DNA from: Undaria pinnatifida
Taxonomy: Eukaryota; Sar; Phaeophyceae; Laminariales; Alariaceae
DNA: 64,000 bases
NCBI GenBank assembly: GCA_012845835.1
Contig: JABAKD010000009.1
Span: 7,529,413 to 7,593,412 of the forward strand
Direction of reading: 5' to 3'
Shown here: positions 1 to 10,689 of the stretch, piece by piece
Numbering within the stretch: the first letter of the stretch is position 1
Layout of the letters: each line of letters starts with the position of its first letter
Notes under the pieces: model-generated
Told to the model about the DNA's origin: nothing
Seen by the model: only the letters and a program-made list of their open reading frames with translations
The model's database searches: none
Program-made: the position numbers and the translations under genes

Positions 1-128
1 CTGGTAGTGCAAGTAGTAGTGCTGCTGTAGTACTGCTAGATCGGCTCTGCCCGAGCGACACGGGGGTTGTGCGCGGCGCAACTCTGGTAGTACAAGTAGT
101 AGTGCTGCTGTAGTACTGCTGTGGTCGA
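1..128. repeat. Short direct duplication
   Basis: A segment of about 45 bp at 1-45 recurs almost unchanged at 84-128, separated by about 38 bp of unrelated sequence. Both copies are rich in GTAGT/GCTG trinucleotides. I see no coding potential in them. Confidence 0.7.
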
Positions 129-423
129 CTTTGCCCAAGCGGCGGCGTACCTCAAAAGCACAAAAACATGAGGCAAATACATGTTGTCCACGCCTGCCGT
201 AGGGCGGTCTTTGTGGCGCTGCTGCGATTCGCCCGGGATGAATTCAGCGTGTGGTCGCTCCTCCTGCCCCTGTCGGAAGGCCGGCAGGGAAGCAGAATCG
301 AGCGGGTGCGGGCGAGCCAAGACCTCCATCCCAGGTCGACAAGAGACGCAAGATCATGGAGACGAAACGGCATGATAGCCGGTGGAAACGGTGTTCGGGG
401 GTTGGAGGAGCAGACAGGGTAAC

Positions 424-600
424 TCCGCCGGGGGCAACAGCAGTGCTGGGCTTAGCGCTGTGGCAGGCGCTTCTTCGGCGGCGGGTGCTAAGCGGCGGAA
501 CCAGCACTGCCGTACGTGCGGGCACAAGATGCGAGTCGGAGCCTTCAAACGTCACCACAATCAGTTGTTCTTGTCATGTCCAGGTACCTGGTCCCATTTG
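424..600 (+). other. Possible zinc-knuckle coding fragment
   Basis: One plus-strand frame here reads Gly/Ser/Ala-rich sequence followed by a short basic segment with the pattern C-x2-C-G-H and then R-H-H (key part HCRTCGHKMRVGAFKRHH, about 490-560). Small C2H2-like knuckles of this kind are often found in mobile-element proteins, but I cannot name a family. No start codon or splice sites are convincing. It is either an exon remnant of a transposable element or chance. The rest of 1-1,700 holds nothing else I can support. Confidence 0.25.
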
Positions 601-1769
601 CACCGTGCCAGAGAGTCGACGCCGCGCCAAAGTCAACCCGATTGCCACGAGGCCCATCCGGATGTTCGGTAGCGAGTGTCACTGCGTCGGGGATGATGCT
701 TACCCGGGGGGGTGCAGCTCGAAGTAGGTGGACCATAAGTCTACGTCAATGAAAGGGTTCGCGTTTGTTAGCGAGAGCACGTACCTCGAGAGCATGGTTA
801 TCTCGGGCAGCTCATTGTAGTGCCCACAGGGTAGGCGCGTTGTGCAGGCATGCGTTTATGGATGTAGCTTGAGGGAGCATGTAGTGGCATAATCTCGGTT
901 GTACTCGGGGCTATACTTTTGTATTCTTGAAAGAACAAATACATTGACACATATTTTATTTTCGTCCGGTCTTGGCTCTCCTGTTGGCCACTGTATTCCA
1001 CGTCGATCGTTCTACCCACCCCAGGGGGTAGACGACATCAAGCGCTTCAATCCGATACCCTGTTTGCCGACGTACTCCCATTTATTTGATCAAAAGTTAT
1101 GCAACATTTACTGCCTGTAGTTGTGATCTTTTACACGTGCCGTTGACCAAAAAATTCGGCCAAAGAAAAATTTTCGCCACGCGCCCCCGAATGACTGTAG
1201 TATGTACCAGGTATGTAGTATCTCACTGACGAAAATATTTTTTACCTGGTAGGCGTTTTTGTTGGCGAAACTTATTATAGCTAGAGCTTGCTATATTCCA
1301 TCCACTGCGGATTCAGTATCGCAACTTCATTAGAACAACACGAAAGCTCAGTCAAGCTCAGACAACGGAACAGGGGGGGGGGAGGTCAAACTCGCGCGAG
1401 TGACACCAAACCACTCACTGCAAACAAGTTACTCCCTACCTTATAGCTTTGGCTCCCAAAAAAAGGTTGTTCTTTTTTTACCTGAAGGCTACGGGATGCT
1501 ATAATGATAGACCCGCTTTTTCACTAGTAGACTTGAAGTGCACTAGTCTCGCACGAGAGTGGGTCTGTACGCACCTCGCTGACGAAAATACTATTTCTAC
1601 GCCATGTGCTTTTGGCGCAGCGTGGCTAATTATTGCGTTGCGGATTCACGTCGCTGGATGAAAGTAGCACCAAAGATCAAGACCGGAGAGGAACAGAGAG
1701 GGGGTCAGTCGCGCGAGTGATTCCGGGCCACTAAAAAAAATGCCCAAAAAGGGGCTCCCCTGTCACAGC

Positions 1770-1854
1770 TGTTATAAGGCTTTGTTTGGGTAAGCGATTG
1801 GTTCAGCTTTAGCAACCGGCCAAACGGACTAATACCTGTTATAAGGCTTAGTTT
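1770..1854 (+). repeat. TRIM LTR fragments
   Basis: Two partial copies of the terminal repeat of the miniature LTR element described at 3,995-4,365: 1,770-1,836 begins TGTTATAAGG and stops at ACTAATACC, and 1,837-1,854 restarts with TGTTATAAGGCTTAG. The tandem restart suggests recombination between terminal repeats or nested insertion. No coding content. Confidence 0.6.
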
Positions 1855-2120
1855 GTGTTCCTGGCTCCATAGCCAGGCCGTTAGAGGTGTGGGAGTGGGT
1901 TTTGAGGAGCCGCATCTTCGATTCATGGTCTAGTTCGCAGAACCGGTGTTTCCCCGAATCTTCCATATTTCTGCATATGCGACTCATCAGGGTGGGTTAG
2001 TGTTAAGATACGGCCTCGAAAGGCGTGTAGTTGTCCGAATTTGAGATCGTTTGGATGAGTTTCATATTATAAGGTTGGCGTTTTATATTCTAGAAAGTTA
2101 GGAAATAGATCGGAGGCACG
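1855..2120 (+). repeat. Dispersed repeat D, copy 1
   Basis: About 266 bp beginning TGTTCCTGGCTCCATAGCCA and ending AGATCGGAGGCACG. It is closely similar to 50,301-50,578 and partly to 4,622-4,765. In the 50.3-kb copy the end is a perfect palindrome (AGATCGGAGGC, ACGC, GCCTCCGATCT). Here only the left arm is present, because a TRIM-type element starts at 2,121. Non-coding; probably a mobile element of unknown class. Confidence 0.65.
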
Positions 2121-2493
2121 TTAGTGGGGTATTAGCCCGTTTGACCTCCACTTGCAAAAGGTTAACCAATAGCGTCCCCAAACCAAGCCTTATAACACTC
2201 TGCCCCCCTGAAACGGCGGGATAGCAGATCGGCCGGATATACGGGCGGACCTGTCAATATCCAAGCGGTTTCATTTCCTGGGGATACCTGGGAGAGTATT
2301 TCTCAAGTTCGACATGGGGAAAATCTGAAAACGTTTACTATTGTGGATGGTGGGATTCTAACCCACGACTCTAAAAACCCATGGTCTGTCGACGACGCCA
2401 TTTATTTGTTAAGGTGTTAGTGGGTTATTAGGTCCGTTTGGCCACTTGCAAATGGTTAACCGATAGCTTTCCCAAACTAAGCCTTATATGACA
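2121..2493 (-). mobile_element. TRIM (miniature LTR element), minus copy
   Basis: This is an inverted, diverged copy of the element at 3,995-4,365. Read on the minus strand, a terminal repeat starts near 2,493 (TGTCATATAAGGC) and ends in CCTTAACA. It is followed by a TGGCGTCGTCGACAG block, a degenerate tRNA-like T-arm (GGGTTAGAATCCC) near 2,350, and a purine-rich stretch (CAGGGGGGCAGAG). The second terminal repeat starts TGTTATAAGG at 2,197 and breaks off at about 2,121. There is no open reading frame. I find no target duplication, so the right end is probably truncated or recombined. Confidence 0.65.
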
Positions 2494-2679
2494 ATATCCT
2501 GTATCTGCCGTTATGATATCTTGTGCCGGATCTGTTTCTGTAGAGCACAGATCTAACCCAGGAAAAAACGTGTGCTAGTAGACCATGCCGATCGCACGCC
2601 CCCCATCCGGTAAGATGGACTACTCACAGTAGATTGGCCATATATACAGATCTTCTAGCCTATCAAGTGGGCATCAGTG

Positions 2680-3194
2680 TAATAGAGTGTCAGTATAGCT
2701 GGCAATAGATTCGGTAAGATAGTCCGCAGAGTCATGGTCTATTGGCCACAAGAAGATTCTCATGAACGGAATATTCTAAGTGGAGCGGATGGCCCGTAGA
2801 ATCTAGCTAGCTTATACCACAAGAGAGTTCTCGGTGATGGAACGTTCTTCCTCTGGACAAGATAGATAGAAGTAAGCGCGCTAAGCGCTCATGGGAACAT
2901 AGAACATCCAGGAGAACGTTCTTTGTACGTTCCATAGGTGAAGGTCCAGAAGAGAGCACAGCAGCAATGCTGGGGTGAAGCGAACTCTGTGAGCTTCACT
3001 CCATCCCCCGTGCTCTCACTCCTTCTTCTCCTGCTCCTCCTCCTCCTCCTCTTCCTCCTCCTTCTACTTTCCTGTCTCCTCGAGCTTGTCATAGCTCAAT
3101 GCCAATAATGAGAAATCTATAAAGAAGAACCGATGCTGTCTCCAAGCGAAGCTGATACCCCTGCGTCCTTTCCCTCCCACCTTCCGGCACCAAG
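2680..3194 (+). repeat. ~500-bp direct repeat, copy 1 (LTR-like)
   Basis: About 515 bp that recurs in the same orientation at 5,034-5,504. Both share the start TAATAGAGTGTCAG, a middle block with a pair of GGAACGTTCT/AGAACGTTC motifs, and the end CCCTGCGTCC. A CT-rich expansion (3,018-3,070) occurs only in this copy. A pair of ~500-bp direct repeats 1.84 kb apart with no coding sequence between them would fit LTRs of a non-autonomous element, but I see no clear primer site or target duplication. Confidence 0.55.
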
Positions 3195-3733
3195 ACACCC
3201 TTCACATCAGTGATCTGTCCTCGAACGCGTGAATATTTCCGACGTTTACCACCGCGCCACGAGCAGTATAGCTGTGGCACGTTTGTGATAAACGACCACA
3301 CCAAGTGGTACCGACACAGGCTACGGTAAAGGTCCACCACTTTTTTTCGTGAGGTGCCTTCCTTGGCTGAGGAGGTGCTATATCTACATACCTCACACGC
3401 CCACAAAACCGATTTCGATTTTTAAAAAGCTGAAAGGGCAACCCGACGACCAAACCGAAGGCCTTAACGCCTCCACAACTCTGGAAGATCATTTTTCGGG
3501 GAAAAAAAGCTTGGAATTAGTATAGGGAGGGGTTTTGGGGCTGTAAATGGGTTAAGGTATAAAAAACATCCAGTTTGCAAATCAGGATTTGACATGCCGA
3601 CGGTTTTGGGCTAAGTCGCCCCGTCAAATCCAAAAAATGTGTTAGCCAACAAGTGGTATACCTTGCAATGCCTCCACTAACTGTAGCACATTTCCAGCCA
3701 CCATCGCTGACGCAGACGGCCATTAATGACGAC

Positions 3734-3989
3734 TGCTACGATAGAAGTGTTGCACCACGTTTTTTTCTAACACTACCCCTCATTTTGATACCTCAAGACG
3801 ACCTCTCCCAAAAACTGATACGGACCAAAAAAAGTAAAACTGCTACCGGATGAAAAATCCCACGGCCTAGGTACACAACTTCGAGAATCAGGCAAAAACA
3901 AATGGCCTATTTTTCAGACGATTTTGGGTTAAGGAGCCCCGTCATTCAGAAAACCAAAAATCCAAAAAGAGGTATACCTTTATCGCCGC
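3734..3989. mobile_element. MITE-like element, copy A
   Basis: A 256-bp AT-rich segment whose left end (GCTACGATAGAAGTGTTGC) is roughly complementary to its right end (ACCTTTATCGCCGC). It shares internal blocks with 31,957-32,205 (GGATGAAAAATCCCA, CCTAGGT, GGAGCC-CGTCATTCAG) and an end motif with 57,445-57,562. It has no coding capacity, so a miniature inverted-repeat element is likely. The region 3,510-3,733 carries further related but more diverged fragments. Confidence 0.45.
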
Positions 3990-4370
3990 ACGTGTGTTAT
4001 AAGGCTTAGTTTGGGTAAGCTATAGGTTAACCTTTTGCAAGTGGTCAAACGGACTAATACCCCACTAATACCTTAACAAATGGCGTCGTCGACAGACCAT
4101 GGGTTTTTTGGATCGTGGGTTCGACTCCCACATCCACCATAATAAACTTTGTCAGACTTTCCCCATGTCGAATTTGAAAAATACTCACCCCGGTATCCCC
4201 AGGAAATGAAACGGCTTGGATATTGACGGGTCCGCCCGTATATCCGCCCGACCTGCTATCCCGCCGTTTAAGGGAGGGAGAGTGTTACAAGGCTTAGTTT
4301 GGGTAAGCTATAGGTTAACCTTTTGCAAGTGGTCAAACGGACTAATGCCCCAATAATACCTTACTACGTG
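3990..4370 (+). mobile_element. TRIM (miniature LTR element) with target duplication
   Basis: A 371-bp element at 3,995-4,365 flanked by the 5-bp duplication ACGTG (3,990-3,994 and 4,366-4,370). The left terminal repeat is 3,995-4,078 (TGTTATAAGG to CCTTAACA, with inverted TGTTA/TAACA ends). The right terminal repeat is 4,283-4,365. Two bases after the left repeat is TGGCGTCGTCGACAG, a TGG-initial block where a tRNA primer site would lie. Just before the right repeat is a polypurine tract (AAGGGAGGGAGAG, to 4,282). The internal 204 bp has no reading frame. This is the architecture of TRIMs, non-autonomous elements moved by reverse transcriptase supplied elsewhere. A related copy in opposite orientation lies at 2,121-2,493. 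Confidence 0.8.
4081..4139 (+). other. tRNA-like 3' half inside the TRIM
   Basis: A perfect pol III B-box-like core (GGTTCGACTCC) sits in a full T-arm: stem GTGGG 4,115-4,119, loop TTCGACT, stem CCCAC 4,127-4,131. It is followed by ATCCACC and A, resembling an acceptor strand with CCA. An A-box-like TGGCGTCGTCG lies 36 bp upstream. No matching 5' acceptor strand (GGTGGAT) occurs at the right distance, so this is not an intact tRNA gene. It is better read as a captured or pseudo-tRNA segment. The same place in the 2.3-kb copy is degenerate. Confidence 0.5.
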
Positions 4371-4621
4371 CCTAATGCCACTAAGGTTACCCCTACATCA
4401 AAGACGCACGCCACACAGTGGGTACATAGCGCGTTTAGGTCAGAAACTGTTTCCGTTCGGACGGGGCTGTTCAACTAGTGTTATGGTATTCCTGTGGGTC
4501 GCTAATCTGTGGAAGTGATAACTCTCGCGCCTGTCAATCCCGCCATTCGCTGGAGTGTTCTGTACCCTTTTTCCCGTCTTCCGTTCTTCGTTTGAGGTCT
4601 TCCGCTGTAGCATTTCCCCTG

Positions 4622-4765
4622 AGGCTTCGTAGCCTCGCAGGTTAGAGGTGTGGGAGTAGGTTGTGAAGAGCCACATCTTCAAGTCATGTTCTAGATCGTG
4701 GAACCGGTGCTTCCCCGAACCTTCTATATTTCTGCATATACGGCTCATCAGGATGGGCTAGTGGT
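4622..4765 (+). repeat. Dispersed repeat D, partial copy 2
   Basis: About 144 bp matching the first half of repeat D (key blocks GTTAGAGGTGTGGGAGT, TTTCTGCATATACGGCTCATC). A second, weaker echo follows at 4,880-5,030. No coding content. Confidence 0.5.
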
Positions 4766-5033
4766 ATGGTATTCCCCTGGGAGCCTGACAAGGCGTAAGA
4801 TATGGGATACGACTGAATATAAAAGGGTTTCACCGCGATTTTCTCGTGAATGGTCCTATCCGTGGCGTTTAGGCCTCATTATGAGGTGTGGGGGAATCTA
4901 TAGCCTCATGTCTTTGTTTCAAATAGCCGCATCTTCGACCCCCTTTCCCGGTCTTTTAGGGTAAACTTTGTTGTCACCCTTCGACCGTCTTGAGGTCTGC
5001 ATATACGACTATTCAAGGTGGGCTAATGTACAG

Positions 5034-5504
5034 TAATAGAGTGTCAGCATAGCTGGCAATAGATTCGGTAAGATAGCCTGCAGAGTCATGGTCTATTGGC
5101 CACAAGAAGAATCTCTTATATTCTGAGTGGAGAAGAAGATAACCCATAGAATCTAGCTAGCTTATACCACGAGAGCGTTCTCGGTAATGGAACGTTTCTC
5201 CTCTGGACAAGATAGAAGTAAGCGCGTCAAGCGCTCATGGGAATATAGAACATTTAGGAGAACGTTTTCCTTGTACGTTCCATAGGTAAAGGTCCAGAAG
5301 AGAGTACAGCAGCAATGCTGGGGGGAAGCGAACTCTGTGAGCCTCACCCCACCCCCATGCTCTCACTCCTCCTTTCCTGTCTCCTCGAGCTTCTCATTGC
5401 TCAACGCCAATAGTAAGAAATCTACAACGAAGAACCGGTCGGTGCTGTCTCCAAGCGAAGGTGATACCCCTGCGTCCCTTCCCTCACACCTACCCGTCAC
5501 CACG
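5034..5504 (+). repeat. ~500-bp direct repeat, copy 2 (LTR-like)
   Basis: The second copy of the 2,680-3,194 repeat, about 471 bp, same orientation, lacking the CT-rich expansion and with scattered substitutions. See that entry for interpretation. The tract 5,505-5,733 holds nothing I can identify. Confidence 0.55.
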
Positions 5505-5733
5505 ACTCTTCCACACTTCGAAGGCATGTGCGTATAGGAAAAATGGGATGATGTCTTTGCCTCGCGGAATGGAACGCTATTTGGTTCGTCCGTGGCGTGT
5601 GTGGAACTGATCTAAGAGCTTATTATCTAAATCAAGTGAGTGACCAACGTGGAACCTGCCTAGCAGAGAAACCTGCAAAGGGTGGCCTGTGTCTGTAACA
5701 TCCCCTTAATCTTATTATACTAGCTTGAGGAAC

Positions 5734-5889
<156 letters not shown>

Positions 5890-5937
5890 ATCGGTGTATA
5901 CCTAAGCCATGGGATCTGCTCTAATATGATCGGATTT

Positions 5938-6043
5938 TACTTCACTTTTTTTTTTTTTTTTTATCCTCCGGCGGATGGGGAAAAATAAAGCTTTAGCTCA
6001 CCACACTTCCACGTATTTTCATACACGTCGTGTACTTCACTTT
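5938..6043 (-). mobile_element. 5'-truncated SINE copy with target duplication
   Basis: An 84-bp insert (5,949-6,032) carries only the 3' end of the SINE-like family seen at 27,323-27,733: a T-run, TATCCTCCGGCGGATGGGGA, the AATAAAGCTTTAGCTCACC block, then a break. It is bracketed by the 11-bp duplication TACTTCACTTT (5,938-5,948 and 6,033-6,043). Poly(A)/(T) end, 5' truncation and a target duplication together are the hallmark of target-primed reverse transcription. Confidence 0.8.
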
Positions 6044-6146
6044 ATTTTAATCGCGGTCAGGTTATGGGTGTTCCCTCAGCATGTATCTCTTCAGATGAGA
6101 AGCGTCATAAAAATTGGGGTTGCACCCCTATCGTTGGACGCGTCCC

Positions 6147-6410
6147 TACTACTACCACTACTACTGCTGCTGCTGCTACTGCTACTAGTAACTGCTACTG
6201 CTGCTACTACTACTACGTACTACTACTGCTACTACTACGACGTACTACTACTTACTACCCCTGGTACTACGTACTACTACTGCTACTGCTACTACTGCTC
6301 GTACTACTACCACTATTAATATTATTCCTACTACTACTACTTAATACTACTATTACTACTATTACTACTACTGCTGCTACTTCTACTACTACTACTACGA
6401 CTACTGAGGA
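6147..6410 (+). repeat. CTA/CTG trinucleotide tract
   Basis: About 264 bp of imperfect CTA, CTG and TTA triplets, interrupted near 6,250 and 6,320. It is non-coding; frames through it read low-complexity Leu/Tyr/Thr runs. Confidence 0.85.
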
Positions 6411-7958
6411 TAGTTACCTTTCCACTGGCACAAAGTACCAGATAGTCCATCGTAACCTATCGATTGCGCTGTCGTTAACATATCATACGCAGTCATCTGG
6501 TATACGTAGCTCGTACGTGGTAGGACGCAGCAGCATGACCTGCTGTTATACGCGACTGGTATAGACTACACGTACACGAGTTAGTACGTGGACATTTTCA
6601 GAGCGTATCGGATCGGTTTGTTGTTAAGGATAGGTACTAAGCTTTGGAACGGAGCAGCACGAGGAGCTTCGGCGATACCAGGCCAAGGAGTGTGATACGT
6701 ACACGTACGTATCATACCCAGGTGGTAACAGATACACACGTATCTCGTAGGATCATAGGATCATGTGAATCTAGTAGATCTTACAAGGGCTTCGCTCGCG
6801 GGCGGCTGGGCGCCGCCCGCTACGCTTGCGGAAGGAGGAATAGACATTCAGTAGTAGAAAGGCGGAAAAGAAGCACAAATGGCGCAACTGGCGACTTGAA
6901 AATGCCAAGAGGTCCATATATAGTACAACGGTACAGGATAGAGACGATTATGATTATGAGTTTGTTATTATCATCCATTCGCCCAGTCCATGATTGGCGC
7001 GTCGGAGGACTTGCTTGGCATATCCTTCCACCTCTCAGGTAGCACCTAGGTCCTGTACACCTATTAATAGCTTCTCTAAGTCGATCATCAATAATAAATT
7101 ATCGCAGTGCATAAACACCAGGCACGCGCTTGTCAAGGATAGAGACAGGAAAACTACAACTTAAGATGTAAAGGAGCGCAGTGCCAAAAAAAACATGCTG
7201 GAAGCAGGAACTTGAACGCACACACCGCAAACATGTGAAGTACATTTTTTTGTATTCCTGAAAGACGAAGAGCACGCATACGGCCCGTTCTTATCGGAGA
7301 TGTGAATTTCCTAAATTTCCTCTTTTTTTTCCAGGATTTCCATGAAAAAACGGCTGCATTATTATCGAGCGCGGGGTTGTTTTGTCTTTTTTTTTCCTGA
7401 TTTTTGAAAGCCGAGCCATAAAGCAAGACCGTCACCACCCACACCAGCAGTCACGCGCGTCGTCACACAGCAAGCATGAACGACATCCCGGAAGACCGCA
7501 GAGAAATTGCCCCAGGCCAAGCAGATTCTTGCAATCCGGCGACAGCAGCGACGGAAGGACGACGGGCCCAGTGCGAACGAAGTTGCCTGGATTTTCAAGG
7601 GGAAGCACTTGTGTAGATGTGGCGTCAATCACCGAGGCCACAGACAGCATCAGCCCCACGAACACTTCGATGGGACACCAAACACAGGGGAAGGAGGCAG
7701 CTGCTGAATGCCAGGGTAGGTGTTTGGATGCCGGTGCTGAGAGCGTGGGGCTCCGGGACAGCAGCAGCAGCAGCAACAACAGCTGATGGTGATGAAGGTG
7801 AGGATCAAGTCCATACAAGTTCGAACATTTTCAAATGTTGCACGTAGCTTGTTCGTCGTACGAGTTCGTACATTTTTGAATTTTGAATTTTGCACATACT
7901 CTACAGCAGTAGTCTACACGAAATCGTATATTTTTGAATCTTGCACGTACAGCAAGAT
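6411..7958. other. Stretch without recognised gene
   Basis: No exon or mobile element was recognised here. The only structural feature is a perfect GC-rich hairpin at 6,798-6,820 (arms GCGGGCGGC and GCCGCCCGC, loop TGGGC). Short reading frames at 7,380-7,850 have low-complexity, Gln/Ala-rich composition and no family motif. Confidence 0.5.
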
Positions 7959-8244
7959 ATATAGAGCTGTGTTCTGTGAGTGGGCACACAAACTACAGCT
8001 GTATTTGTATGGACATCATCGTGAAGTACGCGAGAGCAGGTAAGAAACTCCTATTTGGGCTCAGGCTCGCGGCTTATTGTGATCTCAACGTTGAGCGTAG
8101 GATATAGAGCTGTGTTCTGTGAGTGGGCACACAAACTACAGCTGTATTTGTATGGACATCATCGTGAAGTACGCGAGAGCAGGTAAGAAACTCCTATTTG
8201 GGCTCAGGCTCGCGGCTTATTGTGATCTCAACGTTGAGCGTAGG
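7959..8244. repeat. 143-bp tandem duplication
   Basis: Two essentially identical 143-bp copies at 7,959-8,101 and 8,102-8,244, beginning ATATAGAGCTGTGTTCTGTG. The lack of divergence implies a very recent duplication (or an assembly artefact). No coding function seen. Confidence 0.85.
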
Positions 8245-8699
8245 ATCGTAAAGGCTACGAGGTATCATATACTAGGTAGTAATTACAGTGGCGTTCCTGC
8301 CTGAGCACAAACGCTTAGCCGTAATTTCTTATTAAACAAAGCTCTTTCTTAAAATATTAACTCCCAAGTTCTTGACGTAAGTCGCGTACAGTATACCAGG
8401 TACCAGTATACAGCAGTACTGTATACTAGGTATATATGGGTATACGCAGGACTTTAACAGCACATTATACAGTATATACACTGCTATGTGTATAGTCTAC
8501 TATTATATAATTGGGTACTGCTGTAGTCATCGGTTAGCGCTCCTTCCGCTTAACATTGTCGTATGGATGCGCAGTATACATTGCCAGGTGGTATTATATT
8601 TCTGGTGGTGTGTTGCACTGGTCCAGTCTGCCAGTATACGCTTCCAGTTCTGATGCAATCCAGTATACTGCTTCATAGCGCAGTTTTTTATCTTTACTT

Positions 8700-9110
8700 T
8701 TTCAGGCTACTCGTTCGAGTGCGCAGCCCGATTTTACGCCACACGTCCATGAGATTAAAGTTTGTGCCTTTCCCCGGTGCTCGCTACGTTTTGAACACAG
8801 GTCAAGTCAAAGCGAGCACACCGGTCCAGTCAGAAACTATCCCAGAGGGGGTCGTTCTTAAGCTTTGCGTGGCTATGAAGGGGAAGTCATACTCTGTCGA
8901 CGAAAACATTACGTTGAGGTACGGAAGAAATCAGTGCAAGGCGTCTGATGTGCTTGCCGTCATCAGGAAGGAAGATGTCGCGGAGGATGCGTCCTCCATC
9001 AACACCCGGAGGTCGAAGCACCGTTGTATGCTGGTACTGGAGTCAATTGTTTCCGACAAGCACCGGGGAACCTTTTTTCAATCCCGCCTGTCGTGCTCAA
9101 GGCGAGAATC
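8700..9110 (+). other. Possible exon beside the satellite array
   Basis: A plus-strand frame of about 130 codons with balanced, non-repetitive composition. It lies after a good acceptor context (TTTACTTTTTCAG, ending about 8,702) and runs until the satellite array begins. It reads a stretch with VLKLCVAMKGKSYSVDENI. A second open stretch after another good acceptor (TTTTTTACGTGCAG, about 9,870) reads VDRAYWVFDIGKREYSISWF. They could be two exons of one unrecognised gene with the array in its intron. No family is recognised and no start or stop is assigned. Confidence 0.25.
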
Positions 9111-9845
9111 ATTGGTTGTCGATTCCCACCCCCCCCCCTTCCCCCCGTTTTTTTCCTCCGAGTCTGGTGGAGCAGTGGAGGGTGAAACTTTGTGGCTTAT
9201 CGTGAGAGTACCACGGTGCAGCTGGCACCCGTTTATATTTTATAGGAGTTCAGGGTATTGGTTGTCGATTCCCCCCCCCCCCAACACCCCGTTTTGTTCC
9301 TCCCAGTCTGGTCAAGCAGTGGAGGGTGTAATTTTGTGGTTTATCGTGAGAGTACTCTTGTGCAGCTGGGCCCCGTTTTGGTTTGTTTAAAAAGGAGTCC
9401 AGGGTTTTGATTGTCGATTCCCCCCCCCCCCCCCACCCCGTTTTGTTCCTCCCAGTCTGGTCAAGCAGTGGAGGGTGTATTTTTGCGCTTTATCGTGATA
9501 GTACCACGGTGCAGCTGGCGCCCCGCCCCCCTTTTTTTTGTAGTAGGAGTCCAGGGTATTAGTTGTCGTCATCCCCCCCCCTCCCCCCCCCCCCCCCCCC
9601 CACCGTCTTTTTTCCGCCCAGTCTGGTCAAGCAGTGGAGGGTGCAAGTTTGAGATTTGTCTTGAGCATACCACGGTGCAGCTGGCCCCTGTTTTTTTTTG
9701 TAGGTGTAATTATTTTGTTGCCGAGCGTCAAAACAGAAGCCCATCCCCCCTCGCCCCCGGTTGTTTTCCTCGCAGTCTCCTTGAGCAGTGGCGGGTGTAA
9801 TTTTGAGTTTCGTTGTGAGAGTACCCCGTTGTAGCTGGCCCCAGC
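9110..9845 (+). repeat. Satellite array, left arm (5 units)
   Basis: Five imperfect units of about 145-170 bp. Each has a poly(C) run, the block CAGTCTGGTCAAGCAGTGG, a GAGAGTACCACGGTGCAGC block, a T-run and TCCAGGGTATTGG. The same unit occurs in opposite orientation at 10,690-11,860. Homopolymer lengths vary most. Frames through the array are artefacts. Confidence 0.85.
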
Positions 9846-10689
9846 TCACTACGTGTTTATTTTTTACGTGCAGGTTGATAGAGCATACTGGGTATTCGAT
9901 ATTGGCAAGCGAGAGTACTCCATCTCTTGGTTTGTTGTCCCATCAAACCACAGTAATATATCGGCTAATAAGCCCCTCAAGTATCATAATTTTTTCCCTC
10001 GGGAACGTATGCATTTCAGCTTGGGACACGTGTGGGTTTCAATCAGAAGATATCGTGGCTGAATCCGATGCAGGAGCCCTCATAATCCTATTGAAGTCGT
10101 TGAGCTGGGTCGTCGTGGCGCGGATGTTTATTACGATCTCCAGTAACTATCCGTCGTCGTATCGCAAACACATCCTGTGAAACGCAGATTTTAACAGGTC
10201 CAGTGACGTCATCAGTACCCCTCGTATTCATTTACACGTGCTTAATGTATTTATGCAAGCATCCGACACCATGCTCCCCATCAAAAACCGAGTAGCACAA
10301 AACGCGGGTAAAAGGGGCACTTACAGGTAAAAGCTCGGCAACCTACTGCTCTGTTGCAAACGAATAACGGAAAACAAGGAGTAGGCGGAAGGTTCTCCGG
10401 CGTCCTCTTTCTTACAAGAAACGAATATGTACCCTCGATATATCATAGTATAAAAAAACTGCTGGCGCATCCATATTGGGGGAAAGAGCACTTTCTATTC
10501 GTACGCTCGATAATCGCAGGCACTCCTATAAAAAATCAAGGAGGCAGCTTTACCGGGGTCCTTCAGCGACAACAGACAACATTACACACTCCATTCGTTT
10601 ATGAGGCTGGGAGGAAACCGAAAGGGGCAGGGAGGGGGGGGGGGGCGCGGCGGGGGTTGAAATCGTGCATGGTCGAAGTCGTATGACCA
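9846..10689. other. Spacer between inverted satellite arms
   Basis: About 840 bp of non-repetitive sequence lying exactly between the oppositely oriented arrays. It includes the possible second exon at about 9,870-10,060. Otherwise I see only short frames and no recognised motif. Confidence 0.5.
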
